DNA of 64,000 nt from the NCBI GenBank assembly GCA_013180625.2, contig SNVD02014651.1, forward strand, positions 744,001 to 808,000, read 5' to 3'. The notes under the pieces were generated by a model. The model saw only the letters and a program-made list of their open reading frames with translations, was not told the origin of the DNA and searched no databases. The translations under genes were made by a program, and so were the position numbers. The DNA is from Boswellia sacra (Eukaryota; Streptophyta; Magnoliopsida; Sapindales; Burseraceae). Position 1 is the first letter of the stretch; each line of letters starts with the position of its first letter. This document shows, piece after piece, positions 26,291-38,582 of the stretch.

Positions 26291-28774
26291 ATGTATGTTT
26301 TTACATACAACATAGTCTGGAGGACTAGCAGTCATATACAACCACTAATCGTCACCGTTAAAGATAGGGACACACAAAGAAGAAGTAGTTCACGATCTGA
26401 TGATTTGAGAAAGAGTCGAAGTTCCAATCATCCATTTATGTTGCGGTCAGCAAGTGGAAGCAACCGATTGAGTGAGTGTACTCCTGTTTGTGCACAATCA
26501 CAAGTTAATGAAGAGCTTGGACCTGACTTTGAGCAATGTACCCGTCATGAAGAGAATCAAGCCGTTGGTGTTTTAGGAGACGCTGGATTGAATCAATAAT
26601 TACCAATGAGGTTAGATCAGCACCTTGTTAGCTTTAGAGAATTTGATGATAATGGTGATGGTGATGGCGATGATGATGGTGATGGTGACTGTGATGATGA
26701 TGTCGATGATAATCATGAGAATGGTTTTGAATGTTGCTATAACTTGAATAATGGTTTCAGTAACCAGTTACAAGGCAGAGATGATGTCGAAAATGATAAT
26801 GTCGACGGTCACACAAAAGTTGTTAGTTATTTGAACGAAGATGTGCCATTGACCTTTCCTACTCCTATTCAGTCCACCCTTCCTTTTATATCTGAAGGAC
26901 AAGAAGCTGAGTGGAGAGAAAATTTTATGGCAAATGATGCCAATTTAAGTCGTGAAGGTGATGATCTTCGAGCAAACACATTTAGGTGGATGCCTCCCAT
27001 CTCTCATTCGACTTCAAAGTTGATGACGATGCCATATCTTTTATAGTAGACAGAATTGAGATTGTGGTTGGTCAGATTTTTAATAACAAAGTCAAACTTC
27101 GTGAGAAGTTATCAAATTTGGCATTATGACGCAACTTTCAGTTTAAGGCGAAAAAGGCTAACACAACTAGGTTTTTCATATGTTGTGCAGAAAATTACAG
27201 GTGGTGGATTCGAGCAACCAAAGGTAGCAGGTTCCAATTTCTTTTAACTGAGGAAGTTCAACAATTAGCACAGGTGTTCTGGTGCTGGATTGCATCTGGA
27301 TCACAAACAAATGTCTTCTGCTATTATTGGGAAACACATCAAGAGCAAATCCATTCAGTCATCCAGGATATACCGGCCCAGAGACATTATGTTTGATGTT
27401 TAGGAGGTATTGGGTGTTAGCATCTCGTACCACAAGGCATGGAGAGCAAGAGAGGCAGCTTTGGAAAAACTTCATGGATCTTATGAGGAATCATTCACGC
27501 TTCTCCCTTAATATATTTACATGGTCGAGATGGCTAATCCCGGAATAGTAACAGCTCTGGAAACTGATGTTGATTCTCACTTTAAGTATTTTGTATGATT
27601 TTAGGGGCTTCCGTCGCAGGCTTTGCAGCATGCATTAGACCAGTTGTTGCAATTGATGGCTCCCACCTCGGAAAATATAGGAGGATGATGTTTTTGGTCT
27701 AATGCATGGATGGAAATGAACAAATATACCTATTGGCATTCGAAGCTGGTCATTCTGAAAATGATGATTCCTGGACTTGGTTCTTGACCCAGTTGTGCAA
27801 TCGAGTACTTGGAAATGTTCAAGACTTGCTGTTCATTTCTGACCAGCATGCTACTATAGAAAGAGTTGTCTCAATCGTTTTCCTAAATGCACTTCATGGC
27901 CTCTGCACCCATCATCTTAAAGAAAACTTGAAGGCGAAGTTTAAAGATAAGACTCTGATAGACATGTTCACCAAAATTGCAAAGACATATCATCACAGTG
28001 ATTTCAACTGTCATATGCATTGTATGGAATTGTATATGCCTCAAGCTATAACATATCTTCAGGAGATTGGTGTTGAGAAGTGGGCACGTTCACAATTTCT
28101 TAGGAGACGGTATAACATAATGACAACTAATATTGTCAAGTCTATGAACAGTTGTCATAGAAACGCGTATTTCCTTCCGATTACTCTTTTGGTTGATTAT
28201 TATCGTGCAACTCTACAGAAATGGTTCTATGAACGAAGAGAAATATTTGCTAACTCACCATTACATCTGGCTCCTTCGGCTAACAAGTTGATGGAGAATC
28301 GTTTGAAATACTGTGATTAGATGAGAGTTAGCGGCATCTCACTTACTATATATGAGATTACCGAAAATGATCGTGTCAATGGTCGATATGCGTGCCTTGA
28401 ATTGCACGAGTAGGGTGCTTGACCTTGATCAGTTGCCTTGTATACATGTATTAGCGGTTTGCAAGTATATGAGCCTTCTCATATGTCATGATTACTATGC
28501 ACAGTGGTACATAAATGAACAAATGCTCCATGTATATTCTTTGCCTTTTGTTCCAGTCAGTGGTAGCCAGGATTTGGTGGTTCAAGAAAAAGTTAGTGGG
28601 ATAGTAGTACTACCACCGTTGATGAGGAGACCTGTCGAGCAACCCAAAAAGAATCGAATCTCTTTAGTGGGTGAATCTAGCTCTTTGCATAATTGTGACA
28701 GGTGTGGAGGATCAAGGCATAATCGGCAAACATGTCGCAATCCAGTGCCATTAGATGTTGCTGCAGGCGCATGA
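26291..28774 (+). pseudogene. mudrA-type MULE transposase, multiply disrupted
   Basis: Successive fragments in changing frames follow the family order. First comes an N-terminal low-complexity acidic region rich in Asp (26640-26720). A MuDR DNA-binding-type segment follows at ~27066-27230 (VGQIFNNKVKLREKLSNLAL, then RWWIRATK) with an in-frame TGA at 27127. Next is a linker with SYHKAWRAREAAL-like sequence (~27430-27480). The MULE transposase core at ~27630-28000 has candidate catalytic Asp residues in AIDGSHLG and ISDQHATI and an intervening stop near 27703. Then comes a SWIM-like remnant (PCIHVLAVC, ~28435-28465) and a C-terminal zinc knuckle CDRCGGSRHNRQTC near 28695-28735. There are at least three frameshifts or stops, so it is not translatable as one protein. 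It is convergent with the Ulp1 gene of the same element. Confidence 0.87.
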
Positions 28775-29171
28775 CAAGATACCTGATATGTTTTACTTTA
28801 GATTGGATGTATATTATTGTTTTAATTTACTTTTGAAGTTGCACTTCGAATCTTTATGAGTTAGAATCTGCCGGGTACTTTAAAATGTATATCAATAATC
28901 AGTAGTTAATAGTATTGTTTTAATTATCGTACTATACTAATCGTAGCAAAAAAATAGGATTGAATTGAATCTCATCACTTTATAATGTGTCATTGTCAAA
29001 TGTAACTAGTTACATTAGTGTTAAAAAGAATTGTTAACTATACAAGGCGTATAAAAAATTAACTATCATTTTACAACAGTTACATGTACATCGAAGTGTA
29101 TGAAAAAGAAAAAAAAACATAATATATACGATATAAGTTAATGACATCCATCCTGTGCCCGGTATCTTTTG

Positions 29172-31170
29172 CTACTGGATATCAAAACGGGGCATGTCCA
29201 ATATATGTCTCCAATAATGGAGGGCCATCCTACGCCAGAGTGTATCCTCTGTGAACGTCTTGATATTGGCGAATAAGACACCGCCAGCCAAATACTGTAT
29301 GAACTTTAACATGTATACCCCACATGCCCCACCACCTATTTTCTGCTGTGGAACCACATCACAATCCTTAATCCGCTCTGTCCAAAGGATCAATCAGATA
29401 GTTACAAAAATCGAGCACACCTTCAGTCATAAGTCGGGGCATGATATCAGCTAGGCACCGGCAAGTGTCCCTCAGCGTGTCTATAGATCTCGTGTTAACG
29501 TACGAATCGTAAATCACAATCACCCGACGGTTCAAATCTACACGTGTCGCCACCCAGTGCTGATCCTCAATATTAACGGGCACATATAACTACACATAAA
29601 AGAACAATTTTAGAACGAAATTCGAGATAACATGTTATTAGTATTGTTAACTACAACCACAAAGTGAATGACACATGAGAAACAAATGTTTACCCAGTTT
29701 AGTTTACCCCACGAACAACCGTCCAGCGGATTGTTGCCATGACGTACAAGATCAAATCTGTCTCATTTGCCCAGACGATGTCGTCCAACTTTCCTATGTA
29801 TCTACGTCATAATCCTTGCACCTTTGCTTGCAACAATTGAATAACATAAGAATGATAAACTTTAAGAGAGGATAATTACATTACGCTATGATGAGAAGAA
29901 CCAAATGACGTACCCAAAAGGTAGTTTCTAGGAACGTGGATTTCTCCACATGGTCATACCCAAGCTCCTTCGATCTGCACCGTGATGTCCACAAGTAGAT
30001 GTCAATGTGCTACATACACATAGTTTAGTTAAAGTAATGTCCACTTGACCCTAAAAAATATCTAACGAAATAACAAAGCACAAAAAAGCTAAAGTGTGAA
30101 AACTGTACTCACCTCGGAACCTAGCCAATGATTATGGGTTGTCATAATCCTGAAAACTAGCGATCAGTGAAGGCGAAATTGAAGTTGATGTCACCAACCC
30201 TTGTCATCATCCACTGATCGAAAGTCCTCATGTCATCCTTAGCGAAAGGTACAAGTGGGTCGAATACGGGCATCTATGTATCGACGACAAAAGGCGACAA
30301 ATCGAGCACAATAGGTTGTACTGTCGACGGTAGATCAGGCACAATAGGCTATACTATCTGAGCAATGATAGTCTGGCCCTCAGCCTAATCCCTCTCCTCA
30401 TGCTGGATCTTCTGCCTCTTGGGTATGATGGAGTTGATGAATGGGCTTCGCTTATGTTTCCCTGGGAAGAGCCGTCTAACATAAGAATGAGACAAATCTG
30501 ATCGGCGGTTTGTCGAGGACCTGAACACTTGCTTCTAGAGATTCTGAATCTGATCTAGCTCTCCTGCCTCCTCATCATCGGTCTCGCTCTCACCCTGCAC
30601 AGGAGACAAATGTTAAAATCCTATAGTAATATAAATGTGCATATTATAGACGTTATTGATACCTCATCTCTGTATTCGAAATGCTCACCTAGTAAAATGA
30701 TAGCGTGAACAAGGAGTGCAACCTCTCTCTGCATCTCCTTGTTCTGGGCCAAAATCTGAATATTCTGCTCCAAAATCACATTATAATCAGCCTAAAAGGT
30801 CTTAACCTCCTCCTTAAGCCCCATTAACTCACACAAAATGATGGATTGAGAAGAAGCCAATCTCAATACTGATGCCAACATTAATATTCAAAACTAAAGG
30901 CAATTTCAATAACATAGATGATACATGATACTGTACCTCATAATCACTATCGAAATATGCGGATGATACACCCAGTGTTGATGCACCAGTGGTGTGCACA
31001 CGAGCAGGAAAATTAGTCCTACATGATGGACTACTCGTGTCGAGATGTGAGGGAGATGGTCCATGTCCGGACGGAGGTGAGAATTGGACATTTGGCAAGG
31101 ATTGTGTTGGACTGATACCTGGGGTCCACACGATTTGTGGATCAACAATCGTATGAGGAATTGAAACCTC
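29172..31170 (-). pseudogene. MULE-borne Ulp1-like (C48) cysteine protease, 3' part
   Basis: The C-terminal protease domain at 29583-29172 shows the C48 layout: QHW with the catalytic His, VIYDSY with the Asp, then Gln in VPQQ and the nucleophile in GGACGVYMLKF. SUMO-protease-type activity would follow if it were intact. The domain is split by one frameshift near 29368-29395. Upstream in transcription direction (29700-31170) are further coding-like stretches with scattered stops, including a Pro/Ser-rich part at 30829-31170 (SPTQSLPNVQFSPPSGHGPS). The gene continues beyond the hAT insertion at 31171 into 36031-37016. Such proteases are carried by Kaonashi-type MULEs, not by the host. Confidence 0.8.
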
Positions 31171-31469
31171 CACGGCATTAGGGTTGGCAATTTGCCCCGC
31201 CGGGTCCCGGGCCTCGGTTTGCCCCGGACAAATAGGGCGGGGCAAGACCCGCCCCAAAACTATTTTGGGGCGGGTCTGGGGCAAATTAATTTTACCCCGG
31301 CCGGGGCGGGTCCGGGTCCGGGTCTAGCACTTAGCCCCGTTCGACCCGCCCAGCCCCACACAGTATGAGAGAGTATATGAAAAAAATAAAATATTAGGAC
31401 TTAAATGATATTATTAGGGGTGATTGTGACACACTTGGATATATTAGGATATCCTCAAAATTTTGCTAC

Positions 31470-31480
31470 CCTATATAAAG
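31470..31480 (+). promoter_or_regulatory. TATA box of the hAT transposase gene
   Basis: ccctatataaag is followed about 30 bp later by a C/T-rich leader (31500-31760). A 5'UTR intron probably links this leader to the coding exon, since a good acceptor, gttttag, ends seven bases before the ATG at 33135. The splice is inferred. Confidence 0.5.
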
Positions 31481-33134
31481 AAAAAAAATTTTCCCTAACC
31501 TAACTCACTCACGCCTCCAGTCTCCAGAGTCCAGCCTCCTCTATCTTCTCTGTCTCTCCTCTTTGTCTGTCGTTGGCTGTTCTGGCTTGAGATCCCTACC
31601 TGTTCCAAAAACAAAAACAGTCCCTTAACAGCTCCATTCTCGCGTTGCGACACCTGCACAGCCAGATCGCCTCCGCTCTGTGGCTCCAACAGTCTAGCCT
31701 CCTCTCTTTCGGCCAGCTCCCTTCCACAGCTCCGATACCTGCATAGCGAATACACAGCGGTTGGTAATAGAAATTTCTTGTGCTTAACAGCTCTAATTCA
31801 TTGCAACATTACTTTGCAGTAGATATAGACTACTTTGCAGTACATTACAAATGTGAAAATTATGTCATTTCCATCTACGTAAAAGTAAATGTTTCCAGTT
31901 ATTAGATTAATGAAACGGTTCAATTTCAATGATATTTGTGAACAAGCATACAAACTAAGAGTTTAACCATCCTGTCACCATTTAGGTCTGATTGTTCATA
32001 GATAAATTAAAAAGTTTGTTTCTACAATCAAATGGCTTTGTCAAAGATAAGAATGCATAAGAAAATTCTCCTTTGTGGACAAAGGATACAAGGAATACGA
32101 CATATTCAGGCATCAAATGTGCTGCCAGATTGCATATAATAACATCTCCACTCAATATGGTGTATCCGTGATACAAATAACTAAAAAAGTCAATTTCAGT
32201 GAACAAAAACGAAGAAGCAAGCAGACTATTATTCTGAAACAAACCGAACCTATAAGTCATCAATAACTGCATCTCCATGTAGAACCTAGAAAGCAGAATA
32301 GCCAATATCATAGTTTACTATTTCAGTGGAAATTTATGTCACAATAATGAAAATATAAGGGAAATTTAATGTATGATAATGGGGTGCCAGTTTCAGTGGA
32401 ACCTGTAAGCAAATTTTCCAGTTAGAGGCGGAATGATATTTTGTTTATGGCTAAATACGGTGCTTAATTAGAAAGTTATGAAAGGACAAGCTACCTAGTT
32501 TCTTATTATTTATATCAGTAGGTCCAAAATGACATTTAAAAAGCAGGTGGCCATGGCCTGTAAAACTGTGGCAACAACTCTTGTCTAATAATTAAAAGCA
32601 TTAATGCCCACCACGTATGAATGAGCCACCTTACTCTCCTTGCATCAAATTAGGGACAATTACAACTTGACAAAATTTCAACATCAATAAGATGCTCTTC
32701 AAATCCTTCAACTTAGTAATTTATCGGATATATAGTAGTCTTGGCAGCCCTACATGATATAAAAGCATCCACATTTCTTTTTCTGTGAAAAAGTTTCTTT
32801 TGATTAATTCATGCAGGAACTAGGAAAAATCATAATTTATATCTTTTATTCAAATGATAATTAATATGCAATTCTTGTTTTGTTTTAAAATTAGTCTCAT
32901 TTCTTTTAAGAAAATATGCATTCTTGTTGTAATAGTTTATTCAAATTATAATTAATATGCTTATTTTGTTTTAAAATTTAAAGAATGATTGAAATAAAAT
33001 TACTTGAACCACAAGTACGTAGACTAACACGACCCATCCCTAGCTAACATGAGCAAATCGTGCATAAATTATATCTTTTTCTTACTTAATTTTATCTTAA
33101 GTTTGCATATTTTTGTGATTGTTTTAGGTAAACA

Positions 33135-35409
33135 ATGTCTTCACAATCACAAGAATTGGGGATGTCAAATAGCCAAAATCTCAGTGGTGATTTAAACATT
33201 GATAAAGACTCTGAAATTGCTATATCCACTAGTAAGAGAGGGTTTGAACAAGATGATGATGATTTTTCTCAATATAGCAAAAGGTCTAGGACCGCATCAC
33301 AAGTTTGGCAATATTTTACAAAGCTAGTTATTGATGGAGTACCAAAAGCACGTTGTAACCATTGTGTGGCAAAATTAGTTGCTAGGGCTTCGGACGGCAC
33401 CTCTCATTTAAGTAAGCATTTGAAGAGATGTCGTCGAGCTAATCAACTAACAATGGAACAAAGCATTTTAAAATTTCAACAACAATGTGATGGAACTCTC
33501 ACAAACTTGGTGTGCCATGATAAAGATGCTTTTGAGAAAGATGTTTGTAGGGCTCTGGTTGCAAAAATGATTGTTTTGCATGAGCTTCCATTGCGGTTTG
33601 TTGAGTTTGAGGGCTTTAGGGAAATGATGAATTATGCTCAACCTTTGTTTGGTACCATGAGTAGAAACACTTTGAAGAATGAAATATTCAAGTTGTTTGA
33701 AAGTGAGAAAGTGAAGACAATGGAAATATTGGAAAACATACAAGGACGGATAGCTATAACAACTGACATGTGGACTTCTAGCAACCAAAAGAAATGATAC
33801 ATGGTTATAACAGCTCATTTCATTGACAATTCATGGAAACTTCGTAATCGAATTTTGAGGTATATTCGAACTTGCACTTTTATCTTATTTTTTTAATTAT
33901 ATTAATGATTTAATTATATTAATTATAGTTTCTCAAAATTTTATGTTTATAATTGTTAGGTTCATATATGTGCCAGCACCACATACGGCAGAATGTCTTA
34001 AACAAGTGTTGATTGATTGCTTATATGATTGGAATTTGGAAAGAAAATTATCAACTTTAACTGTAGATAATTGTTCTACCAATGATGCTATGATAAAACA
34101 AGTACTTGATAAATTAGGTGATAGGCATTTGATGTTGGGTGGAAAACTTTTTCACATGCGGTGTTGTGCTCATATATTGAACCTAATAGTTAAAGATGGA
34201 TTAGAAGTGATTGGAAAGGGCATTGAAAAGGTTAGGGATAGTGTTGCTTTTTGGACATCTACACCTAAAAGAATTGAAAAGTTTGAGGAGACGGCACGTC
34301 ACTTGAAAGTGACATTTAGTAAAACATTATCTCTTGATTGTAAAACTAGGTGGAACTCTACTTATAAGATGTTGAGTACAGCTTTGGCTTATAAAGATGT
34401 GTTTGTTCGCTTGAAGGAGCGTGATAATCAATATACAAATTTGCCTAAGGAAGAGGAGTGGTCAGCAGCAAAACTTGTGTGTGATCATTTGGAAAAGTTT
34501 TATAAGTTGACTGAAATTTTTTCTGGAACAAATTATCCAACGGCAAATAAGTTTTTTCCAAAAATTGGTGAATTAAGATTATCTTTGACCTCTTGGCTTA
34601 CGTCTCCTTCTGAAAAGATACAAAAAATGTCTAATGCAATGATAGAAAAATTTGAAAAATATTGGAATGTTATCCATGCAGTGTTAGCTGTGGCTGTGGT
34701 TTTGGATCCTAGGTGTAAAATGGTAATGGTAGAGTTTGTATATAAGAAGATTTATGGAGATGATGCTTTTGAGTATATTGAGGGAGTGCGACTTCTTTGT
34801 GAGGACTTGGTGATAGATTATCAATGTGCATTAGGATTGGATAATGAGCAAAGGGAATTTGTTGTAAATTTACCACATACAAGGGATGTTATAGGAAACA
34901 GTGCATCAAGTGAGTTTGATATTGAATATGAAAAATTTAAAGAGAGTACTAACATGGGATTGCAAAAGAAGTCTGAACTAAATATTTATTTAGAGGATCA
35001 TGTAGTTAGTGGTCCTGATTTTGATGTTTTACTTTGGTGGAAAATGAATAAAAGTAAGTTTCCTGTATTGTCCACTATTGCTAGAGATGTATTGGCCATC
35101 CCAGTGTCCACAGTTCCATCTGAGTCCGCCTTTAGCGCAAGTGGTAGAATTTTGAGTCCACATCGTAGTAGACTTCGTCCTGAAACATTGGAGGCATTAA
35201 TGTGTACTCAAAATTGGTTATGGCTAAAAACGCGAGGTATACTTTGTATTATATTAAGTTTATCTTATTGACTATTATTATTTTTTACTTAATTTTCTTA
35301 TTTAGTTGTTAATTTACTTATTATGTTTTTAGGTATAATTCCTCAAGAAGAGATGGTTGGAGGAGAAACATTGGATGATGAAGGGGAAAGTTCAATGTCA
35401 GCTTTGTGA
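33135..35409 (+). pseudogene. hAT transposase (BED zinc finger, C-terminal dimerisation domain), one nonsense codon
   Basis: Three coding exons: 33135-33859, 33960-35236, 35333-35409. GT..AG junctions restore phase and give 693 codons ending SSMSAL and TGA. Domains in order: an acidic/basic N-terminus; a BED zinc finger (CNHC..H..H..C, ~33350-33430); the RNase H-like core with ITTDMWTSSNQKK and LTVDNCSTNDAM; a central hAT helical region (CKTRWNSTYKML, FYKLTEIFSGT); and the C-terminal dimerisation domain (LLWWKMNKSKFPVL to STVPSESAFSASGR). Its layout is that of the DAYSLEEPER/RICESLEEPER-type transposases. The only break is a TGA at 33797-33799, directly after NQKK, where the family normally continues. 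Recently inactivated or still read through; apart from this it looks intact. Confidence 0.9.
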
Positions 35410-36030
35410 TTGTGAGAATGTTTAATTGGAGTGTTATATATAGGAAGTTAATGTGTGCTATCAACTTGTTGGTTTGCTTTTATTGAAGTGTTGACAGTAT
35501 TCATTATTTACTTGTTGCTATCTTTGTGTTGGTATGCTTTTATTGTTATGAGTATGTTTACTTATAGTGTTTATTATTGTTGTAGTTATGTACTTGTTGG
35601 TAACTTACAATTGTTTTGTTTGTTGAATTGTTGTTGACTTGATAATCTTGGACTTGCAATGGAATTATGTTCTTTAATTGTTAATTTCGTTGTTATGTAT
35701 ATGTTTGATTTTAGTTTGAAGATATATTGTTTTTATGATTGTTAAAAAAATTGTCATAGTTGTAAATAATATGATAAAAAATTAATAATGGAGTTATTTG
35801 TAAAGATGTAAATGTTATAAGGGAATAAGGTTGTAAAAATATAAATATTACAGGAGGGTGATTGCAAAATATAAATAGGGGCGGGGCGGGGCAGGTCTGG
35901 GTCTGTTCAATTTATTTTTGCCTCGCCCCGCCCCACCCCGCAACGGGGCAATGGGGCGGGGCGGGGCAAAAATAAATTAAACGGGGCGGGGCTGGGTACC
36001 TGCCGCCCCGGACCCGCCCCGCCCCATTGC

Positions 36031-37016
36031 CACGGCATGCTCATGCATAAGCATGGGCATGGGCATAGACATCCTTCTCATTCTCCTCAAGAGGCTCAAC
36101 AATCTCACTCTCCTGTAATAGAGCGTCATGAGATGCAGCCCATTGCACGTGGATGCCAAGCTATATCCCAACGACCTCTGAGAGTCTCATGTACCAATCC
36201 ATGGCACTCTTTGCCTCAGTCGGCTTCAAAATAACAAAAGGTCGGGCCTGCAAAAAGAAAACGATACTTCGACTTAAATATCGTACAAAAAATAACATGT
36301 TCATATTTGAAATCAAAACAAATGAAATGGAATACGAATAAACTAACCCTCTTCCACATTTTAATCACGTCCCATAGGATTATCCCCTCGAACGATGTTA
36401 TAACTGTCTCCCACTTCAACAATCGTGGAATCCTATGCACAAACTCACCCCAGTACGACTGTATATATTACCAATATACAGCACGGCCTCGTACAACCAT
36501 ACCTATACCAAAAATAACTATGATTTATAAACTTATTCATTTTTATATCTAAATGCATACAACTCACACTAGTACAAATTCTTGAATTACCTGTATAGCA
36601 TATGGGCACCCCTGTAGGTTGTACCTCTCAATTTGTTCTCCCTTTCCCTTCTTTGTCGCCTTTCGTTTCTTGTATTTTTGTAATCGCCTGCATAATGCTT
36701 TCTTCATTCCTTTAATTTTCCAGTCGTAAGACATTGAACCCTATGGATAGTCATTAAACATATCTAATATCTTCACAAAATTCAGCAACTGACGTGAAAC
36801 ATAACGACATTGATCCTGGTCCATGAAAAGGTGCTCCAACATGTAATACACCACCAGCTTCACGACAGCCTCATCCAGAGTAACATGCACATCTATTTTT
36901 CGAAGCAACAGATAGAAATCCCTGAGCTCTATGTCTTGAACCCTAAAGTATGTATCCAACAATAGGCACAGATTTTGGACATTAGGAATTTTTGGTAATT
37001 TAGCAGCAAACTTCAA
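36031..37016 (-). pseudogene. MULE-borne Ulp1-like gene, 5' part with DUF1985-type domain
   Basis: The minus-strand reading at 37016-36741 (MKFAAKLPKIPNVQNLCLLL, ending MFNDYP) and its continuation to ~36600 (SYDWKIKGMKKALCRRLQK) resemble the DUF1985 region found N-terminal to C48 proteases in plant MULEs. Segments at 36440-36040 are coding-like with frame changes. The gene is cut by the hAT insertion at 36030/36031 and resumes at 31170. Confidence 0.65.
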
Positions 37017-37511
37017 ACCAGATACGAGTCTAAACTCATGTGCGGAGAAACAGATAAGCCGCCCGGGAAAGAAAATTACTGAATGTTATATTGTACAAAC
37101 AACAGAAGTATTACGAAAGTAATAAAAAATTTGCATATTGTTACTAAACGATATATACCACACCTTGAATGAGGAACCACATCTCATTATCATAACTGAC
37201 TGTCTCCACCTCCCGTAGCAAAACGTTATAAAGTAGCTACGACGAAAATGTCAGCTCTCGAATCTCTAAATATTGGCCAAAATAGGTATTCCCAAACATT
37301 TCCTATTGTCGCTCAATCAAATGAGACGAATCCACTGAATACAGCCCCAACTCGCCAAATTCGTGATCACACTGTGGTAATGCTCACTTGCTTCAAGTTA
37401 AATGTAAACTCGTGCCCGTTTACCATGTCCAAGTCTCTATATAACAATACAAAAAATATTTACATGAAGAAAAACTCTTCAAAACATGGAAAAAAATGTA
37501 AACCTGCCTAA

Positions 37512-37845
37512 ACACTTATAAAATCCGAAACTTGGTGTCAGTACATTAGATGTCAGTTTTCCTAGAAAATCGATACCTGATACACACGTTTGACGTCAAC
37601 TCTCGATAAAACTCGATGCGTAACACTTATAAAATCCGAAACTTGATGTCAGTACGTCGGCTGTCAGTTTTCCTAAAAAATCGATACGCGATACACGCGT
37701 TCAACATCAACACTCGACAAAATTTGATGCACGACATAATGAAATCTGATAAACGATGCCACGATGCTTCCTATCGGTTTCTCCAAAAATCTGAAACGTA
37801 ATATACGTGTTCGACAAGTTATGTGTCTGTCTGATTCGCGCAACT
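37512..37845. repeat. 111-bp tandem repeat, ~3 degenerating copies
   Basis: acacttataaaatccgaaac starts at 37512 and again at 37623, a period of 111 bp. Copies share gatgtcagttttcct, aaaatcgatac and gatacac.cg. A third, more diverged copy runs from ~37734 to 37830. It lies in the 5' flank of the Ulp1-like gene in the MULE. Confidence 0.75.
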
Positions 37846-38040
37846 CTGACAAGAAGCACTTTCGTGTGTCGAGGTTTTCGTGAAACTGACACACACCTCC
37901 CTTCAGACGTGTCGATCGTGTTTCAAATCTTTCTCAAAACTGATGCATGACACAATGCCATTGGATTACGTATGTCGACTGTCAAACTACCTCTAACAGA
38001 CACTAGACATAATCGACCCATTTGATGTTGTGTGTCGAGT
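37540..38040. repeat. subterminal TGTCGA-type motif array (Ulp1 side)
   Basis: Partly overlapping the tandem repeat, this stretch is dense in cgacaa, tgtcgag, tgtcgatc, tgtcgact and cgaccc words that match the array near the other end of the MULE (25850-26110). Confidence 0.5.
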
Positions 38041-38582
38041 GAAGGTCCAAAGGCCCAGTTAGACACCCGTCATCTTTTTCCTTCGTCGTCAAACACACCA
38101 CTCACTACCATTTTTGCATATCACAAGCTCCCAATACAAAATTTTAACATTCAATCTACCTCTAATAACCATCCAACACACCCAAAACACATGTATTCAT
38201 AATCAAACATCCAACAAAATCCCTAATTTCCTAAATTTCAAAATTTTCTACATATCTTTTCCATCTTTTTCCTACACCTAAAATGATTTCCATGCATTAT
38301 CATAAGAACAAAACAACAAACTAGCAACATAAATGACACTAATTGGTTTAATTTCACTCTTGAAATTGTCGGTCTTCGATTTCCTCTTCGTCGTCGCCTC
38401 CTTCACTTCGCTACCTTTTCACTGGTGCAAAATGCCACTATCGGATTGTGTTTTGGATATGAAAGCTGCTACGCTAGCGCTTCAAATTTGAAAGGCTAAC
38501 GGAAGCAAATGCCGAAGGGTTCTGGATTCACTGATGAGGAGTCAGATGTCGGTTTCAGTTATAGATTGAAGGGAATGAAGCA

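Larger units (their letters stand above)
31171..36038 (+). mobile_element. nested hAT transposon with 8-bp TSD CACGGCAT
   Basis: CACGGCAT is present at 31171-31178 and 36031-36038 and brackets a 4,852-bp element (31179-36030). The left end reads TAGGGTTGGCAATTTGCCCC, a typical plant hAT terminus. The right end, reverse complemented, starts GCAATGGGGCGGGGCGGG, so it lacks the outermost ~8 bases of the inverted repeat although the TSD is perfect. Both ends carry GC-rich subterminal arrays (31190-31350 and 35878-36030) in an otherwise AT-rich region. It contains one transposase gene and interrupts the MULE's Ulp1 pseudogene. Confidence 0.92.

Noticed and set aside
26606..26760. Asp-rich GAT-repeat reading frame as a separate acidic protein
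   Set aside because: It is the low-complexity N-terminal part expected upstream of the MULE transposase core.
30829..31284. 151-aa minus ORF as an independent gene
   Set aside because: It crosses the hAT left boundary at 31171-31179; the left part is Ulp1-pseudogene sequence and the right part is hAT terminal DNA.
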